Shown: positions 1-8,537, counted from the first letter of the stretch. The stretch: DNA of 64,000 bases from Vibrio tubiashii (GCF_028551255.1 NZ_CP117029.1:2976001-3040000), one strand, 5' to 3'. Program-made: numbers and translations. The notes: generated by a model from the sequence alone, not told the origin.

Positions 1-105
1 ATGGCAGGGCTGATGGAGCGAGTCTCTGGATATCTAGTACCAAAGTTAACGCGAGAGATTGGTGGGCGTACCAGTAAAACCCCACTCGACCTACATTTAG
101 AATAA
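1..105 (+). CDS. C-terminal end of an unidentified protein (partial)
   Basis: An open frame runs from the window edge to a TAA at 103-105 and encodes 34 residues ending in KTPLDLHLE. The stop overlaps the next gene's start as TAATG, the usual sign of translational coupling, so this is probably the 3' end of a gene in the same operon as the pilin. The ATG at position 1 may simply be an internal methionine codon. I do not recognise the family and give no function. Confidence 0.45.
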   Translation: MAGLMERVSGYLVPKLTREIGGRTSKTPLDLHLE

Positions 106-599
106 TGATGAAAAACACACGCGGCTTTACGCTAATAGAATTGGTCATTGTCATCGTCGTACTCGGCATTCTTGCTGTTACTGCCCTGCCTCGTTTACTC
201 GACCTACAAAGCGACGCCCGAACCTCAGCCTTGCAAGGCTTAAAAGGGGCAATGCAAGGCGCTAATGATCAGTTAATTGGCGCTTCTGCTATAGCTGGTC
301 TCGACACTGCCGCTAGCGGCTCTGTCACCGTAGAGGGCGAAAGCGTCAGCATCGTTTACGGTTATGCTAAAGCAGACAATGCCAATGCTTGGGCAAAGAT
401 CATTGATGCTAATATTGCAGATGCCACTTTCGGCGCTGATGGTGCCGATTGGTATTTCAGTAATACCAACGCCAATGATGGAATTATCTTGTATATGCCA
501 AGGAGTCGTCGTCAGTCTTCTCTCAATTGTTACCTGCAATATAACGAAGCAACCTCAAACGCCTCACCCAGTATTAACTTGACCACCACTGGTTGTTAA
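105..599 (+). CDS. MSHA-like type IV prepilin
   Basis: A 164-residue pilin-like protein. A short positively charged leader (MMKNTR) is followed by the prepilin peptidase signature G-FTLIE, with Glu at position 5 of the mature form, and then the hydrophobic N-terminal helix. Two cysteines near the C terminus (in NCYLQY and the last residue) could form the disulfide-bonded loop seen in type IV pilins. The globular part resembles MshA-type pilins. No pilus assembly genes are adjacent; pilMNOPQ lies about 16 kb away. ATG at 105 overlaps the preceding stop, and ATG at 108 is an alternative start. The family call is good; the exact pilus it serves is unknown. Confidence 0.8.
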   Translation: MMKNTRGFTLIELVIVIVVLGILAVTALPRLLDLQSDARTSALQGLKGAMQGANDQLIGASAIAGLDTAASGSVTVEGESVSIVYGYAKADNANAWAKIIDANIADATFGADGADWYFSNTNANDGIILYMPRSRRQSSLNCYLQYNEATSNASPSINLTTTGC

Positions 600-676
600 T
601 TTTGTCCTTAAGATAAAAATCTTTTGTTCGATAGGCAGGTCTAATCTATGCATACTCCGACGTTTTGGAGGTCACG

Positions 677-1180
677 ATGCAACCAGACATGCAACCCACT
701 ATCGAACAATTTCTCGACCTAGGCCCATTCAGTTGGTGGGCTCTACTCTGTTGTGCCGTTAACGGTATTCTTATTGGCGTTGAACGACAAACACGCGGCA
801 AACCTGTTGGTATTCGCACCTCGATTTTGGTGATTTCTGGCACCTACTTGTTTATGTCGATGGCGGTTTCACTCTCACCCAATACATTAGATCAAGCGCG
901 AGTGCTCGGTCAGATCATTACTGGAGTAGGATTTCTTGGCGCAGGGGTAATGATGACCCTAGATGGCAAAATACATGGTGTCACCTCCGCTGCCGTCATA
1001 TGGGTATTGGCGGCCATCGGCATGATGATTGGTCTCGGTTATATGCAGCAATCCGTGCTCCTCACCGTACTGGCACTTACCGTACTACTTGGCGTCGATA
1101 AAGCCGAGAACCGGATCAAAGCCCTACGCCGTGGCGTTCACCAAAAATTTCAAAAGCGTAGAAACAAACTAAACTCGTGA
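677..1180 (+). CDS. MgtC/SapB family inner-membrane protein
   Basis: A small, very hydrophobic protein (167 aa) with about four membrane segments. Visible MgtC-family blocks are GxERQxRGKPVGIRT near residues 34-48, GQIITGVGFLGAG near 78-90 and a G-TSAA-W-AAIG block near 100-114. It lacks the extra C-terminal domain of virulence-type MgtC. The start is set at ATG 677 because GGAGG at 667-671 is correctly spaced; an upstream TTG at 665 also opens the frame but overlaps that site. MgtC proteins are linked to magnesium limitation and F-type ATPase modulation, but short SapB-like members are mostly uncharacterised, so only the family is asserted. Confidence 0.85.
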   Translation: MQPDMQPTIEQFLDLGPFSWWALLCCAVNGILIGVERQTRGKPVGIRTSILVISGTYLFMSMAVSLSPNTLDQARVLGQIITGVGFLGAGVMMTLDGKIHGVTSAAVIWVLAAIGMMIGLGYMQQSVLLTVLALTVLLGVDKAENRIKALRRGVHQKFQKRRNKLNS

Positions 1181-1226
1181 TCTCTACGAGCAAACCAATA
1201 CAAAGCCATTGTTTAAAGTGCAATTT

Positions 1227-1240
1227 TTGATTCGAAACAA
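1227..1240 (+). promoter_or_regulatory. Candidate FNR box upstream of dcuB
   Basis: TTGATTCGAAACAA matches the FNR consensus TTGAT-N4-ATCAA at 9 of 10 defined bases. It lies about 110 bp before the dcuB start, suitable for anaerobic activation. dcuB is FNR-dependent in E. coli; binding here is inferred. Confidence 0.5.
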
Positions 1241-1297
1241 GGAATAGCTCGATAGTTAATCGCTGTGACTAGAGAAGCAAATAGGCTCACGTTTCCA

Positions 1298-1315
1298 CCT
1301 ACCACTTTTGGGTAG
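1298..1315 (+). promoter_or_regulatory. NarP-like motif shared with the frdA promoter
   Basis: CCTACCACTTTTGGG at 1298-1312 is identical to 41915-41929 upstream of frdA. Extended to GTAG it forms the inverted repeat CTACC-N7-GGTAG. It resembles the 7-2-7 NarL/NarP arrangement (TACYYMT-NN-AKRRGTA) but its right half is one base short. Regulator identity is inference. Confidence 0.4.
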
Positions 1316-1351
1316 CATAGCTCTATGTTTATACCAATGTAGGGTTTGATT

Positions 1352-2677
1352 ATGTTTTACGTGCATATGCTCCTGCTTCTGACGGTTATATTTATCGGTA
1401 TCCGCCATGGAGGCATAGCTTTCGGTTTGCTCGGGGGCTTGGGTGTTTCGGTTCTCGCGTTTGTATTTGGTGTCGCGCCGGGTTCGCCACCGATCAGTGT
1501 TATGCTGATCATTCTCGCCGTGGTCGCTGCCTCTGCGACGCTAGAAGCAACGGGCGGCCTCAAGCTGTTAGTGAAGTTTGCTGAGCGATTGTTGCGTAAG
1601 CATCCAAGCCAAATCGTGTTTCTTGGTCCACTTTGTACCTATTCGTTGACGGTATTAGTCGGAACGGGTCACTCTGTCTACCCACTTCTGCCTGTTATCT
1701 ATGATGTGGCCTACAAGAAAGGCATTCGTCCTGAGCGTCCTATGGCGATGGCAACCGTTGCATCACAAATGGGGATTACGGCTAGCCCGATCGCCGCTGC
1801 CGCTGCGGTAGTAATGGCAACCGCAGCCGATAACCACTTGGACATCAGTCTGGTTAACGTGTTACTGGTGACCATACCTGCGACGTTAATTGGTGTGTTA
1901 GTTGGCTGTTTGTGGAGCCTGAAACGCGGTAAGGAATTGGATCAAGATCCAGCCTTTATCGAGCGCTGCCAAGATCCCGAGTTTAAAGCTCAGCTGATTG
2001 ATGAAGTCCAGCAAGATGAAAGCGAGCCTGCCAGTCAGCAAGTGGCTAAACGCGGATTAGGCATCTTCTTAGCCGGTATCGCTACGGTTATCTTTGTCGC
2101 CATGTTTGGTAAAGATCTCGGCCTGCTACCAGACGGCGTTAAAATGTCGGTCGCGATTCAGTTCTTGATGTTGTCCGTCGGTGCTTTGATTCTGTTAACG
2201 ACTAAGGTAGAGCCGAAGAAGATCGTCCATAGTAATGTGTTTATCGCCGGTATGACCGCGGTGATCATTATCTTCGGTATCGCGTGGATGAGTGACACCA
2301 TTATCGGTTTCCACAAGCCTTACTTGATCAGCTTAGTGAGTGATATTGTTGCTGCGCACCCTTGGACGTTTGCCATTGCCATGTTCGTGGTGTCGGTATT
2401 CTTGAAGAGCCAAGCAGCTGTACTGACCATTATGCTGCCACTGGGTTTTGCGATGGGCATTCCAGCACCTGTGCTAATCGGTGTTCTGCCTGCGTGTTAT
2501 GCGTATTTCTTCTTCCCATTCTATCCAAGTGATCTTGCGGCGATTACCTTTGACCGCTCAGGCACCACAGAGATTGGTAAGTACGTTCTTAACCACAGCT
2601 TCCTGCTACCCGGTTTTATCGGTGTGATTACCGCAACAACAGTGGGTTACGTGCTATCGACCATGCTAGTCAACTAG
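1352..2677 (+). CDS. dcuB: Anaerobic C4-dicarboxylate transporter, DcuA/DcuB family
   Basis: Inner-membrane carrier expected to exchange external fumarate, malate or aspartate for succinate during fumarate respiration. The 441-residue protein is hydrophobic throughout and keeps Dcu blocks: VVAASATLEATGG, LVGTGHSVYPLLPVIYDVA, RPERPMA, the conserved YPSDLAAI segment and FDRSGTTEIGKYV-NHSF near the C terminus. Length matches DcuB of E. coli (446 aa). Start at ATG 1352 follows AGGG at 1341-1344; a TTG at 1346 is less likely. An FNR-like site and a motif shared with frdA lie upstream, tying it to frdABCD 40 kb away. It could be DcuA rather than DcuB, but the regulatory context favours DcuB. Confidence 0.88.
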   Translation: MFYVHMLLLLTVIFIGIRHGGIAFGLLGGLGVSVLAFVFGVAPGSPPISVMLIILAVVAASATLEATGGLKLLVKFAERLLRKHPSQIVFLGPLCTYSLTVLVGTGHSVYPLLPVIYDVAYKKGIRPERPMAMATVASQMGITASPIAAAAAVVMATAADNHLDISLVNVLLVTIPATLIGVLVGCLWSLKRGKELDQDPAFIERCQDPEFKAQLIDEVQQDESEPASQQVAKRGLGIFLAGIATVIFVAMFGKDLGLLPDGVKMSVAIQFLMLSVGALILLTTKVEPKKIVHSNVFIAGMTAVIIIFGIAWMSDTIIGFHKPYLISLVSDIVAAHPWTFAIAMFVVSVFLKSQAAVLTIMLPLGFAMGIPAPVLIGVLPACYAYFFFPFYPSDLAAITFDRSGTTEIGKYVLNHSFLLPGFIGVITATTVGYVLSTMLVN

Positions 2678-2693
2678 TCTTGCTCGAATAAAC

Positions 2694-2727
2694 AAAAAGC
2701 CAGTTGGTCTCCCAACTGGCTTTTTTA
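2694..2727. terminator. Bidirectional terminator between dcuB and pfkA
   Basis: A perfect 10-bp stem (AGCCAGTTGG / CCAACTGGCT) with a TCTC loop is flanked by A5 and T6, so it can stop transcription from both convergent genes. Confidence 0.9.
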
Positions 2728-2745
2728 GTTCAATATGAAGCTGGC

Positions 2746-3708
2746 TTAGAATAGCTCTTCAGCAACCTTGAATAGGTCTTCGCGTACTGGACGTTTCATG
2801 TTCTCGATAGCGTCGATGATATCGTGGTGAACAAGTTGCTCTTTTTGAATACCTACACAACGACCACCTTGACCTTCCATCAATAGGTGTACTGCGTAGT
2901 TACCCATGCGAGATGCAAGAACGCGGTCAAATGCAGTAGGGCGACCACCACGTTGGATGTGACCAAGAACGGTAGCACGAGTTTCACGACCCGTCGCCGC
3001 TTCAATCTCTTTCGCTAGTTCGTTAGCATCCATCATTAGCTCAGTCAGAGCAATGATCGCGTGCTTCTTACCTTTAGCGATACCATCTTGGATATTGCCA
3101 ATCAGCTTTTCTTTATCCAAACCCGTTTCAGGAGTGATGATGTATTCACAGCCACCTGCGATTGCAGACATTAGCGTTAGATCACCACAGTGACGACCCA
3201 TGATCTCAACGATCGAGATACGCTGGTGAGAAGATGAAGTATCACGTAGACGGTCAATTGCGTCGATAACAGTGTTCAGTGCCGTTAGGTAACCAATTGT
3301 GTAATCCGTACCTGCGATATCGTTATCGATAGTGCCCGGTAGACCGATACATGGGTAACCCATTTCTGTTAGCTTTTTCGCACCCATGTAAGAGCCGTCA
3401 CCACCAACAACAACTAAAGCTTCGATACCATGCTTCTGCAGGTTTTCGATCGCTTTCTGACGCACTTCCACTTCTTTGAACTCAGGGAAACGCGCAGAGC
3501 CTAGGAACGTGCCGCCTTTGTTGATTACATCAGAAACGCTTGAACGATCTAGCTTTTCGATACGATCTTCGTAAAGACCTAAGTAACCATCGAATACACC
3601 GTAAACTTCTAGTCCTTCAGATAACGCAGTGCGAACCACGCCGCGAACTGCAGCGTTCATACCTGGTGCGTCACCGCCACTCGTCAAGACACCGATCTTC
3701 TTAATCAT
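2746..3708 (-). CDS. pfkA: ATP-dependent 6-phosphofructokinase
   Basis: Phosphorylates fructose 6-phosphate to fructose 1,6-bisphosphate, the committed glycolytic step; cytoplasmic tetramer. The 320 residues equal the E. coli PfkA length. Visible motifs are the ATP-binding [11 protein letters not shown] (about 9-19), GGDGSYMGA (about 102-110) and PGTIDNDI, whose Asp near 128 is the catalytic base position. ATG at 3708 is chosen because GAGGG is well placed before it and the start matches E. coli; a GTG six bases upstream is unlikely. Monocistronic, with its own terminator and about 260 bp upstream without a gene. Allosteric control by ADP and PEP is known for the family. Confidence 0.97.
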   Translation of the reverse strand: MIKKIGVLTSGGDAPGMNAAVRGVVRTALSEGLEVYGVFDGYLGLYEDRIEKLDRSSVSDVINKGGTFLGSARFPEFKEVEVRQKAIENLQKHGIEALVVVGGDGSYMGAKKLTEMGYPCIGLPGTIDNDIAGTDYTIGYLTALNTVIDAIDRLRDTSSSHQRISIVEIMGRHCGDLTLMSAIAGGCEYIITPETGLDKEKLIGNIQDGIAKGKKHAIIALTELMMDANELAKEIEAATGRETRATVLGHIQRGGRPTAFDRVLASRMGNYAVHLLMEGQGGRCVGIQKEQLVHHDIIDAIENMKRPVREDLFKVAEELF

Positions 3709-3966
3709 GCTCACCCTCGATTTTTGGGAATCTTATTTCAATTTTTACGTTAGCCGCTTTCAATAAGCCACCAACTTAATTCCTTTAACTGCGCAATATG
3801 TTACCTTTCCTAATTAGGATTACTACATTTATTTGCGTCAAATTATGTAACTTTTCTACTTATGTAAGAGTATTACAGCTTTGCTCATTGACATCATTGA
3901 TACATATCAGGATCACAGTTAAAACTAGCATCGCTGAAAAGATAGCCAATAAGTGGCACTTTTGCG
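3709..3966. other. Intergenic region upstream of pfkA
   Basis: About 260 AT-rich bases carrying the pfkA promoter (minus strand) and the downstream end of fieF. I found no convincing operator or gene; a plus-strand open frame here has no Shine-Dalgarno and runs antisense into fieF. Confidence 0.5.
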
Positions 3967-4875
3967 TTACCAATCTTGCGACTTCTGTCCTTTTTCTGCC
4001 CCTAACACCACAGAATAAGGATCCTGATGGATCAGTACATCTGAATGTGGATAGAGCTCAAGCAGTTTATCTTCCACTTCGTCAGAGATTCGATGCGCTT
4101 CAATTAATCGGATATTGTCTTCCATCTCTAAGTGCAGTTGGATAAATCGAGTTGGCCCTGACATTCTGGTTCTTAGCTGATGAACTCCGAGCACCCCTTC
4201 CACTTTCACACAGCATTCTCGAATTGCTTTCAATTCTTCGTCGGGCAGTTTGCGGTCGAGTAAGGTTTGAATCGCCTCTTGCACCATTTTGAACGCGCTA
4301 TAGAGGATGTAGACACCAATTGCGACTGCAAAAACTGAGTCTGCTTGAGTAATCCCAAACCAGCTCAAACCTAGCGCGAGCATAATCGCCGCATTCATAT
4401 AAAGGTCAGATTGATAGTGCAGTGAATCTGCGGCTATTGCTTGGCTACCGGTTTTCTTCACCACATGCTTTTGGAAACGAACTAATGCAAACGTGACTAA
4501 GATGGCAAACAAACTGACGTAAACACCGTATTCAGGGGACTGCAACTCGTGTGGTCTAAAGAAGCGTTCGATACCATTTAAGATCAGAAATACCGCAGAG
4601 CCAGAAATAAACATCGCCTGTGCCAAAGCCGCCAGAGATTCGGCTTTGCCGTGGCCAAAAGTATGTTCTCGGTCAGCAGGCTGAAGGGAGTAACGCACCA
4701 CAACGAGGTTAACCAGAGATGCCGCGATATCGAGCATTGAGTCAATCAATGAGGCGAGTAAGCTGACGGAACCCGTTACCCACCAAGCCCCGACTTTGAC
4801 CACCAATAGCAGTGTCGCAACAATCGTGGCCGTCCATGCAGCCATGGTGACTAAGCGAGCATATTCTTGTTTCAT
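3967..4875 (-). CDS. fieF: Cation diffusion facilitator, Fe(II)/Zn(II) efflux
   Basis: Exports divalent metal from the cytoplasm by proton antiport, as YiiP/FieF. The 302 residues match the family (300 aa in E. coli). Six membrane helices are followed by a cytoplasmic metal-binding domain. Site A ligands are visible as Asp45 and Asp49 (LIDSMLD) with the HxxxD pair in SLHYQSD around 150-157; the histidine-containing C-terminal domain ends in [10 protein letters not shown]. Start at ATG 4875 (MKQEYARLV) as in E. coli; a 22-codon upstream extension of the frame covers a terminator hairpin and is rejected. It sits downstream of cpxP in the same orientation, separated by that terminator. Confidence 0.93.
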   Translation of the reverse strand: MKQEYARLVTMAAWTATIVATLLLVVKVGAWWVTGSVSLLASLIDSMLDIAASLVNLVVVRYSLQPADREHTFGHGKAESLAALAQAMFISGSAVFLILNGIERFFRPHELQSPEYGVYVSLFAILVTFALVRFQKHVVKKTGSQAIAADSLHYQSDLYMNAAIMLALGLSWFGITQADSVFAVAIGVYILYSAFKMVQEAIQTLLDRKLPDEELKAIRECCVKVEGVLGVHQLRTRMSGPTRFIQLHLEMEDNIRLIEAHRISDEVEDKLLELYPHSDVLIHQDPYSVVLGAEKGQKSQDW

Positions 4876-4940
4876 AGTGCTTTGATTATTAAACAAACAT
4901 CTTCTAAGTATAACCTTACAATTGTTGAATAAAAATGGCA

Positions 4941-4966
4941 TAAAAAAGGCGGCTAAAAAACCGCCT
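4941..4966 (-). terminator. Terminator after cpxP
   Basis: On the minus strand GGCGG-TTTTTTAG-CCGCC is followed by a T run at 4942-4947, eighteen bases past the cpxP stop and before fieF. Confidence 0.8.
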
Positions 4967-4983
4967 ATGAATAGTCATTGATT

Positions 4984-5487
4984 CTAAGCCTTGTTCAAAC
5001 GCTGTTGCATTTTCTCTTGGCATTTTGCTGAACGCTCTTGTTGCAGCTCAACAAATTTTGTTTTCTGCTCAGGAGTTAAGATGCTCAACATCTGATGCTG
5101 TTTCTCTAGCATTTTCACTTTACGTTCCGTTTGCTTTTCAACCATAGTCTTAGCTAGCTCGTTTGCCGCCGCTTGGTCAAAGTTATCCGCTAGAACCAAT
5201 GCCTGAACTTTCTCTTTTTGCGCTTGCATCTCTGCATGGCGAGCTTCAAAGTTCTCTTTAAAGGCCGCTTTCATTTCTTGTTTGCTTGCCTCACGCATCT
5301 CTTTCATCTGGTCTTTTTGCGCATCGGTTAAATCAAGTTGACGCATGATTCCGCGGTCAAAGCCACCGCCACACTCGCCGTGACCACCTTTCTTACCATC
5401 TTTGCCACCGAAAGCGAACGCACTCGCTGTGCCAAGAGTTAGAGGAAGAACAACTGCCGCTACTACTAGTTTCTTTGCCATTTTCAT
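4984..5487 (-). CDS. cpxP: CpxP/Spy-family periplasmic stress protein
   Basis: Periplasmic adaptor that inhibits CpxA and helps clear misfolded envelope proteins. The 167-residue product has a signal peptide (MKMAKKLVV... with cleavage near ASA-FA), a Gly/Lys-rich start and two LTxxQ-type motifs (LTDAQKDQMKEMR and LTPEQKTKFVELQ) characteristic of the Spy/CpxP fold, with long charged helices. Start at ATG 5487 follows AAAGGT; an in-frame codon 15 bases upstream is rejected. It is divergent from cpxRA and shares an intergenic region carrying CpxR boxes, as in E. coli, which supports CpxP over Spy. Confidence 0.88.
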   Translation of the reverse strand: MKMAKKLVVAAVVLPLTLGTASAFAFGGKDGKKGGHGECGGGFDRGIMRQLDLTDAQKDQMKEMREASKQEMKAAFKENFEARHAEMQAQKEKVQALVLADNFDQAAANELAKTMVEKQTERKVKMLEKQHQMLSILTPEQKTKFVELQQERSAKCQEKMQQRLNKA

Positions 5488-5560
5488 AATCGTACCTTTC
5501 ACTTTGTCTATTGGATTGAGCTGTTCTCACAGCGCTTGAGTGTAGAATACGACTTGCTGC

Positions 5561-5596
5561 GTAAAGCAACGTATTGAGAGAGTAAAGAATCGTAAA
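5561..5596. promoter_or_regulatory. CpxR boxes between cpxP and cpxRA
   Basis: GTAAA-GAATC-GTAAA at 5582-5596 is a perfect tandem GTAAA-N5-GTAAA CpxR box. A second, weaker one (GTAAA-GCAAC-GTATT, 5561-5575) lies 21 bp away, so both are on the same helix face. They can serve cpxP and autoregulation of cpxRA. Confidence 0.8.
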
Positions 5597-5671
5597 GAGC
5601 GATAATGACCCTAAATCAATTGGTCATTTAACAGTAATATATAGATATCCAACTTATGTAGAGACCTTGTT

Positions 5672-6367
5672 ATGCCAAATATCTTATTGATTGACGACGA
5701 TACCGAGCTAACCAGCTTACTTAAAGAAGTCCTATCCTTTGAAGGCTTTGATGTGTCTGAGGCAAATAATGGCGAAGAAGGACTGGCACTACTCAATGAC
5801 AAGATTGACCTTATCTTGCTCGATGTCATGATGCCTAAGCTCAACGGAATGGAAACCCTCAAAAGACTGCGAGAAAATTGGGAAACGCCAGTGTTAATGC
5901 TGACTGCTAAAGGCGAAGAAATCGACCGAGTGATTGGCTTAGAGCTGGGCGCAGATGATTATCTGCCAAAACCCTTTAGCGACAGAGAGCTGCTGGCTCG
6001 CATTCGCGCAATCCTACGTCGTACGCAAAGCACTGCTGTAAGCAAAAGCTCAAAAAACTCTGACTGCATTGAGTATCAAGACATCCAAGTCTATCCCGGT
6101 AAACAGGAAGCTTACTGTCAGGGAGAACAAATGGAGCTCACTACCACAGAATTCGCTCTGTTAAGCCACTTTATCCAAAATCCTGGGCAAACCCTAACCA
6201 AAGAAGCGCTGAGTTTGGATGTTTTAGGTAAGCGTCTCGCCGCTTTCGATCGTGCTATCGATATGCACGTCTCCAACCTGCGTAAGAAACTGCCAGAACG
6301 TGAAGATGGCAAATCACGCATCAAAACCTTACGTGGACGCGGCTACTTACTGGTTGAGGAGGACTAA
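5672..6367 (+). CDS. cpxR: Envelope-stress response regulator CpxR
   Basis: OmpR-family transcription factor of the Cpx two-component system. The 231 residues comprise a receiver domain with the acidic pocket DDD at 8-10, phosphoacceptor Asp51 in LLDVMMP, the LTAKG Thr and the PKPF Lys, then a C-terminal winged helix (ELTTTEFALLSHF ... IDMHVSNLRKKL ... TLRGRGYLLV). Once phosphorylated by CpxA it activates genes for envelope folding and degradation. The TAA stop overlaps the cpxA ATG, so the two are coupled. CpxR boxes upstream indicate autoregulation. Confidence 0.96.
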   Translation: MPNILLIDDDTELTSLLKEVLSFEGFDVSEANNGEEGLALLNDKIDLILLDVMMPKLNGMETLKRLRENWETPVLMLTAKGEEIDRVIGLELGADDYLPKPFSDRELLARIRAILRRTQSTAVSKSSKNSDCIEYQDIQVYPGKQEAYCQGEQMELTTTEFALLSHFIQNPGQTLTKEALSLDVLGKRLAAFDRAIDMHVSNLRKKLPEREDGKSRIKTLRGRGYLLVEED

Positions 6368-7752
6368 TGCGCCTACCTAAGATCACTAGCTTGTATGGGC
6401 GTATCTTCGCCATATTCTGGTTTACCATGTTTTTGGTGCTGATGGCGGTGCTGTCGCTGCCACATCTCGATCCACGCAAAGCACGAGATATTCCGGTTGA
6501 GCATTACGATCGCATGATCGAACTGAAGCAAAATATCGAAAAACGCTATGCCAAAGATACCAACCTTGCCCGCATTCTGTTTAAGCTCGAAGGTGGAAAA
6601 CGCTCTTCAAGAGATCCTCGTCCGCGCTTCTTTGTCACCGACTTAGAAGGCAACTTGCTCACAACCCAAAACCACAAAGACTTTAAGTATCGCGCGCTAC
6701 AGAACTTTATCACTAGCGTCGAAGTCGACAGCGAGCCCAAGCAAAAACTTTATGGTCACTACATGCTTGCCGGCCCACTGCCTGTCACGTTAGCCAAACA
6801 AGACTTACTGCTCTACATCGGTGTGAAATGGAATCAACCACCGCCCTTCTTGCTGCGCATGTTTGATAGACCATTTCAGTTATTGTTTGCAGTAATGCTG
6901 GTCAGCACTCCTTTGCTACTGTGGCTTGCATGGGCACTCAGCCAACCGGCACGTAAACTGGAACGTGCAGCCAAACGTGTCGCCAAAGGGGAGTTCGTGG
7001 TTGACCCTGAACTTGAAAAAGGCACCAGTGAATTCCGCCAAGCGGGGACAAGCTTTAACCAGATGGTGGAAGCGGTTAATCAAATGATCTCAGGCCAACA
7101 GCGCTTATTGTCAGATATTTCCCATGAGCTGCGCTCTCCACTGACTCGACTGCGGATGGCAAATGCCCTCGCGACTCGCAAACAGGGAGAGAGCCCTGAA
7201 CTGGTCCGTATTGATACCGAAGCTCAGCGCTTGGAGCAGATGATTGGTGAGCTACTTGAGTTGTCTCGTATGCAGGTCGACAGCCATCTAACCCGAGAAC
7301 CTCAGCCGATGGGTAGTTTGTGGGAAGCAATCCTTAGTGATGCTCAATTTGAAGCAGAACAAATGGATAAAACCCTCACCTTCAATGAGATTCCAGAGCG
7401 CATCATTTCAGGTAATCCAAAGCTCTTGATGAGCGCCTTGGACAATATTGTTCGCAATGCTATCTATTACGGTACAGACCGCATCGAAGTCACTTTCACT
7501 GAATCTAGTCAGCAAATCATGATTGCGGTTGATGACAACGGCGAAGGTGTACCGGATCAGGAACTCGATGCGATATTCAGACCGTTTTATCGTGTTTCAA
7601 CCGCGCGTGATAGGCACAGTGGCGGAACAGGTTTAGGCCTTACCATCACCGAAAGTGCGATACGTCAGCATAGCGGAACCATCGAAGCGAAACGGAGCAA
7701 ACTTGGCGGGTTAAGAGTCGAAATCACTCTCCCACTCGGTGCGGAGCAATAA
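6367..7752 (+). CDS. cpxA: Envelope-stress sensor histidine kinase CpxA
   Basis: Inner-membrane sensor kinase partner of CpxR, 461 residues. The order is N-terminal membrane helix (about 10-30), periplasmic sensor, second membrane helix (about 168-190), HAMP linker, H-box SDISHELRSPLTRLR with phosphoacceptor His253, then the ATPase domain with N-box (NIVRNAIYYG), DDNGEGVP and GGTGLGLTI. The region around PPPFLLRMFDRPFQ just before the second helix is typical of CpxA. It starts with overlap on the cpxR stop. Misfolded envelope protein releases CpxP and activates the kinase. Confidence 0.95.
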   Translation: MRLPKITSLYGRIFAIFWFTMFLVLMAVLSLPHLDPRKARDIPVEHYDRMIELKQNIEKRYAKDTNLARILFKLEGGKRSSRDPRPRFFVTDLEGNLLTTQNHKDFKYRALQNFITSVEVDSEPKQKLYGHYMLAGPLPVTLAKQDLLLYIGVKWNQPPPFLLRMFDRPFQLLFAVMLVSTPLLLWLAWALSQPARKLERAAKRVAKGEFVVDPELEKGTSEFRQAGTSFNQMVEAVNQMISGQQRLLSDISHELRSPLTRLRMANALATRKQGESPELVRIDTEAQRLEQMIGELLELSRMQVDSHLTREPQPMGSLWEAILSDAQFEAEQMDKTLTFNEIPERIISGNPKLLMSALDNIVRNAIYYGTDRIEVTFTESSQQIMIAVDDNGEGVPDQELDAIFRPFYRVSTARDRHSGGTGLGLTITESAIRQHSGTIEAKRSKLGGLRVEITLPLGAEQ

Positions 7753-7771
7753 CCCTACAAAAGAGGCAGTT

Positions 7772-7790
7772 GATAATAGATCTCATTATC
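7772..7790 (+). promoter_or_regulatory. Fur box upstream of sodA
   Basis: GATAATAGATCTCATTATC closely matches the 19-bp Fur consensus GATAATGATAATCATTATC: both outer hexamers are intact and the mismatches are central. It lies 36 bp before the sodA start, suitable for iron-dependent repression of Mn-SOD. Confidence 0.8.
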
Positions 7791-7826
7791 ATTTAAAGTA
7801 AATCCTTCAATTATGGAGGATTTACT

Positions 7827-8435
7827 ATGTCTCACACTTTCCCTGAACTTCCTTACGCTTACGACTCACTTGAGCCATACATCGACGCAAAGACGATGGA
7901 AGTGCATTACAGCAAGCACCATCGCACCTATTTTGATAAATTCATCGCCGCAGTTTCCGGTACCGAGTTAGAGTCCACCACACTCAAAGATATCTTTGCC
8001 AACATTTCTCAGCAGCCACCAGCAGTGCGTAACAATGGTGGCGGTTACTACAATCACATCCTCTACTGGAACTGTATGAAACCAAATGGTGGCGGTGTTC
8101 CTCAAGGAAAACTCGGCGAGGATATTGTGTCTACCTTTGGTAGCTTTGAAGCATTCCAACAGCAATTCACAGATGCAGCGATTAATACTTTCGGCTCTGG
8201 TTTTGCTTGGCTGATCGTCAAAGACGGACAACTCGTCATTACTTCAACCAACAATCAAGACAACCCACTAATGGACGTGGCAGGAGCTCAAGGTGAGCCT
8301 ATTTTGGCGCTCGATGTTTGGGAGCACGCCTACTACATTAGCTACCAAAACCGCCGCCCTGACTACATTGAGGCTTGGTGGAATGTCGTAAACTGGGATG
8401 CCGTGAGCGATAACTACGCAGCAGCTTTAGCCTAG
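7827..8435 (+). CDS. sodA: Superoxide dismutase, Mn-type
   Basis: Dismutates superoxide to peroxide and oxygen in the cytoplasm. The 202 residues hold the Fe/Mn SOD fold with metal ligands His in VHYSKHHRTY, His in NNGGGYYNHILYW, and Asp and His in LDVWEHAYY. The Gln in NQDNPLM together with GGG in place of the AAQ of FeSOD marks the manganese type, so this is sodA rather than sodB. A strong Fur box just upstream fits: Mn-SOD is made when iron is scarce. SD GGAGG precedes ATG 7827. Confidence 0.9.
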   Translation: MSHTFPELPYAYDSLEPYIDAKTMEVHYSKHHRTYFDKFIAAVSGTELESTTLKDIFANISQQPPAVRNNGGGYYNHILYWNCMKPNGGGVPQGKLGEDIVSTFGSFEAFQQQFTDAAINTFGSGFAWLIVKDGQLVITSTNNQDNPLMDVAGAQGEPILALDVWEHAYYISYQNRRPDYIEAWWNVVNWDAVSDNYAAALA

Positions 8436-8537
8436 TCACCGTAATTACAATATAAAACTAATAACGTCAGACTTGGCGGCTTTCACGAGTCGCCTTATAC
8501 TTTCTAACCTTTGAACAATCAGCGTTAAGAGTTAGTC

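Noticed and set aside
3798..4145. 115-codon plus-strand frame near pfkA/fieF
   Set aside because: Antisense to the conserved C terminus of fieF and lacks a ribosome-binding site.
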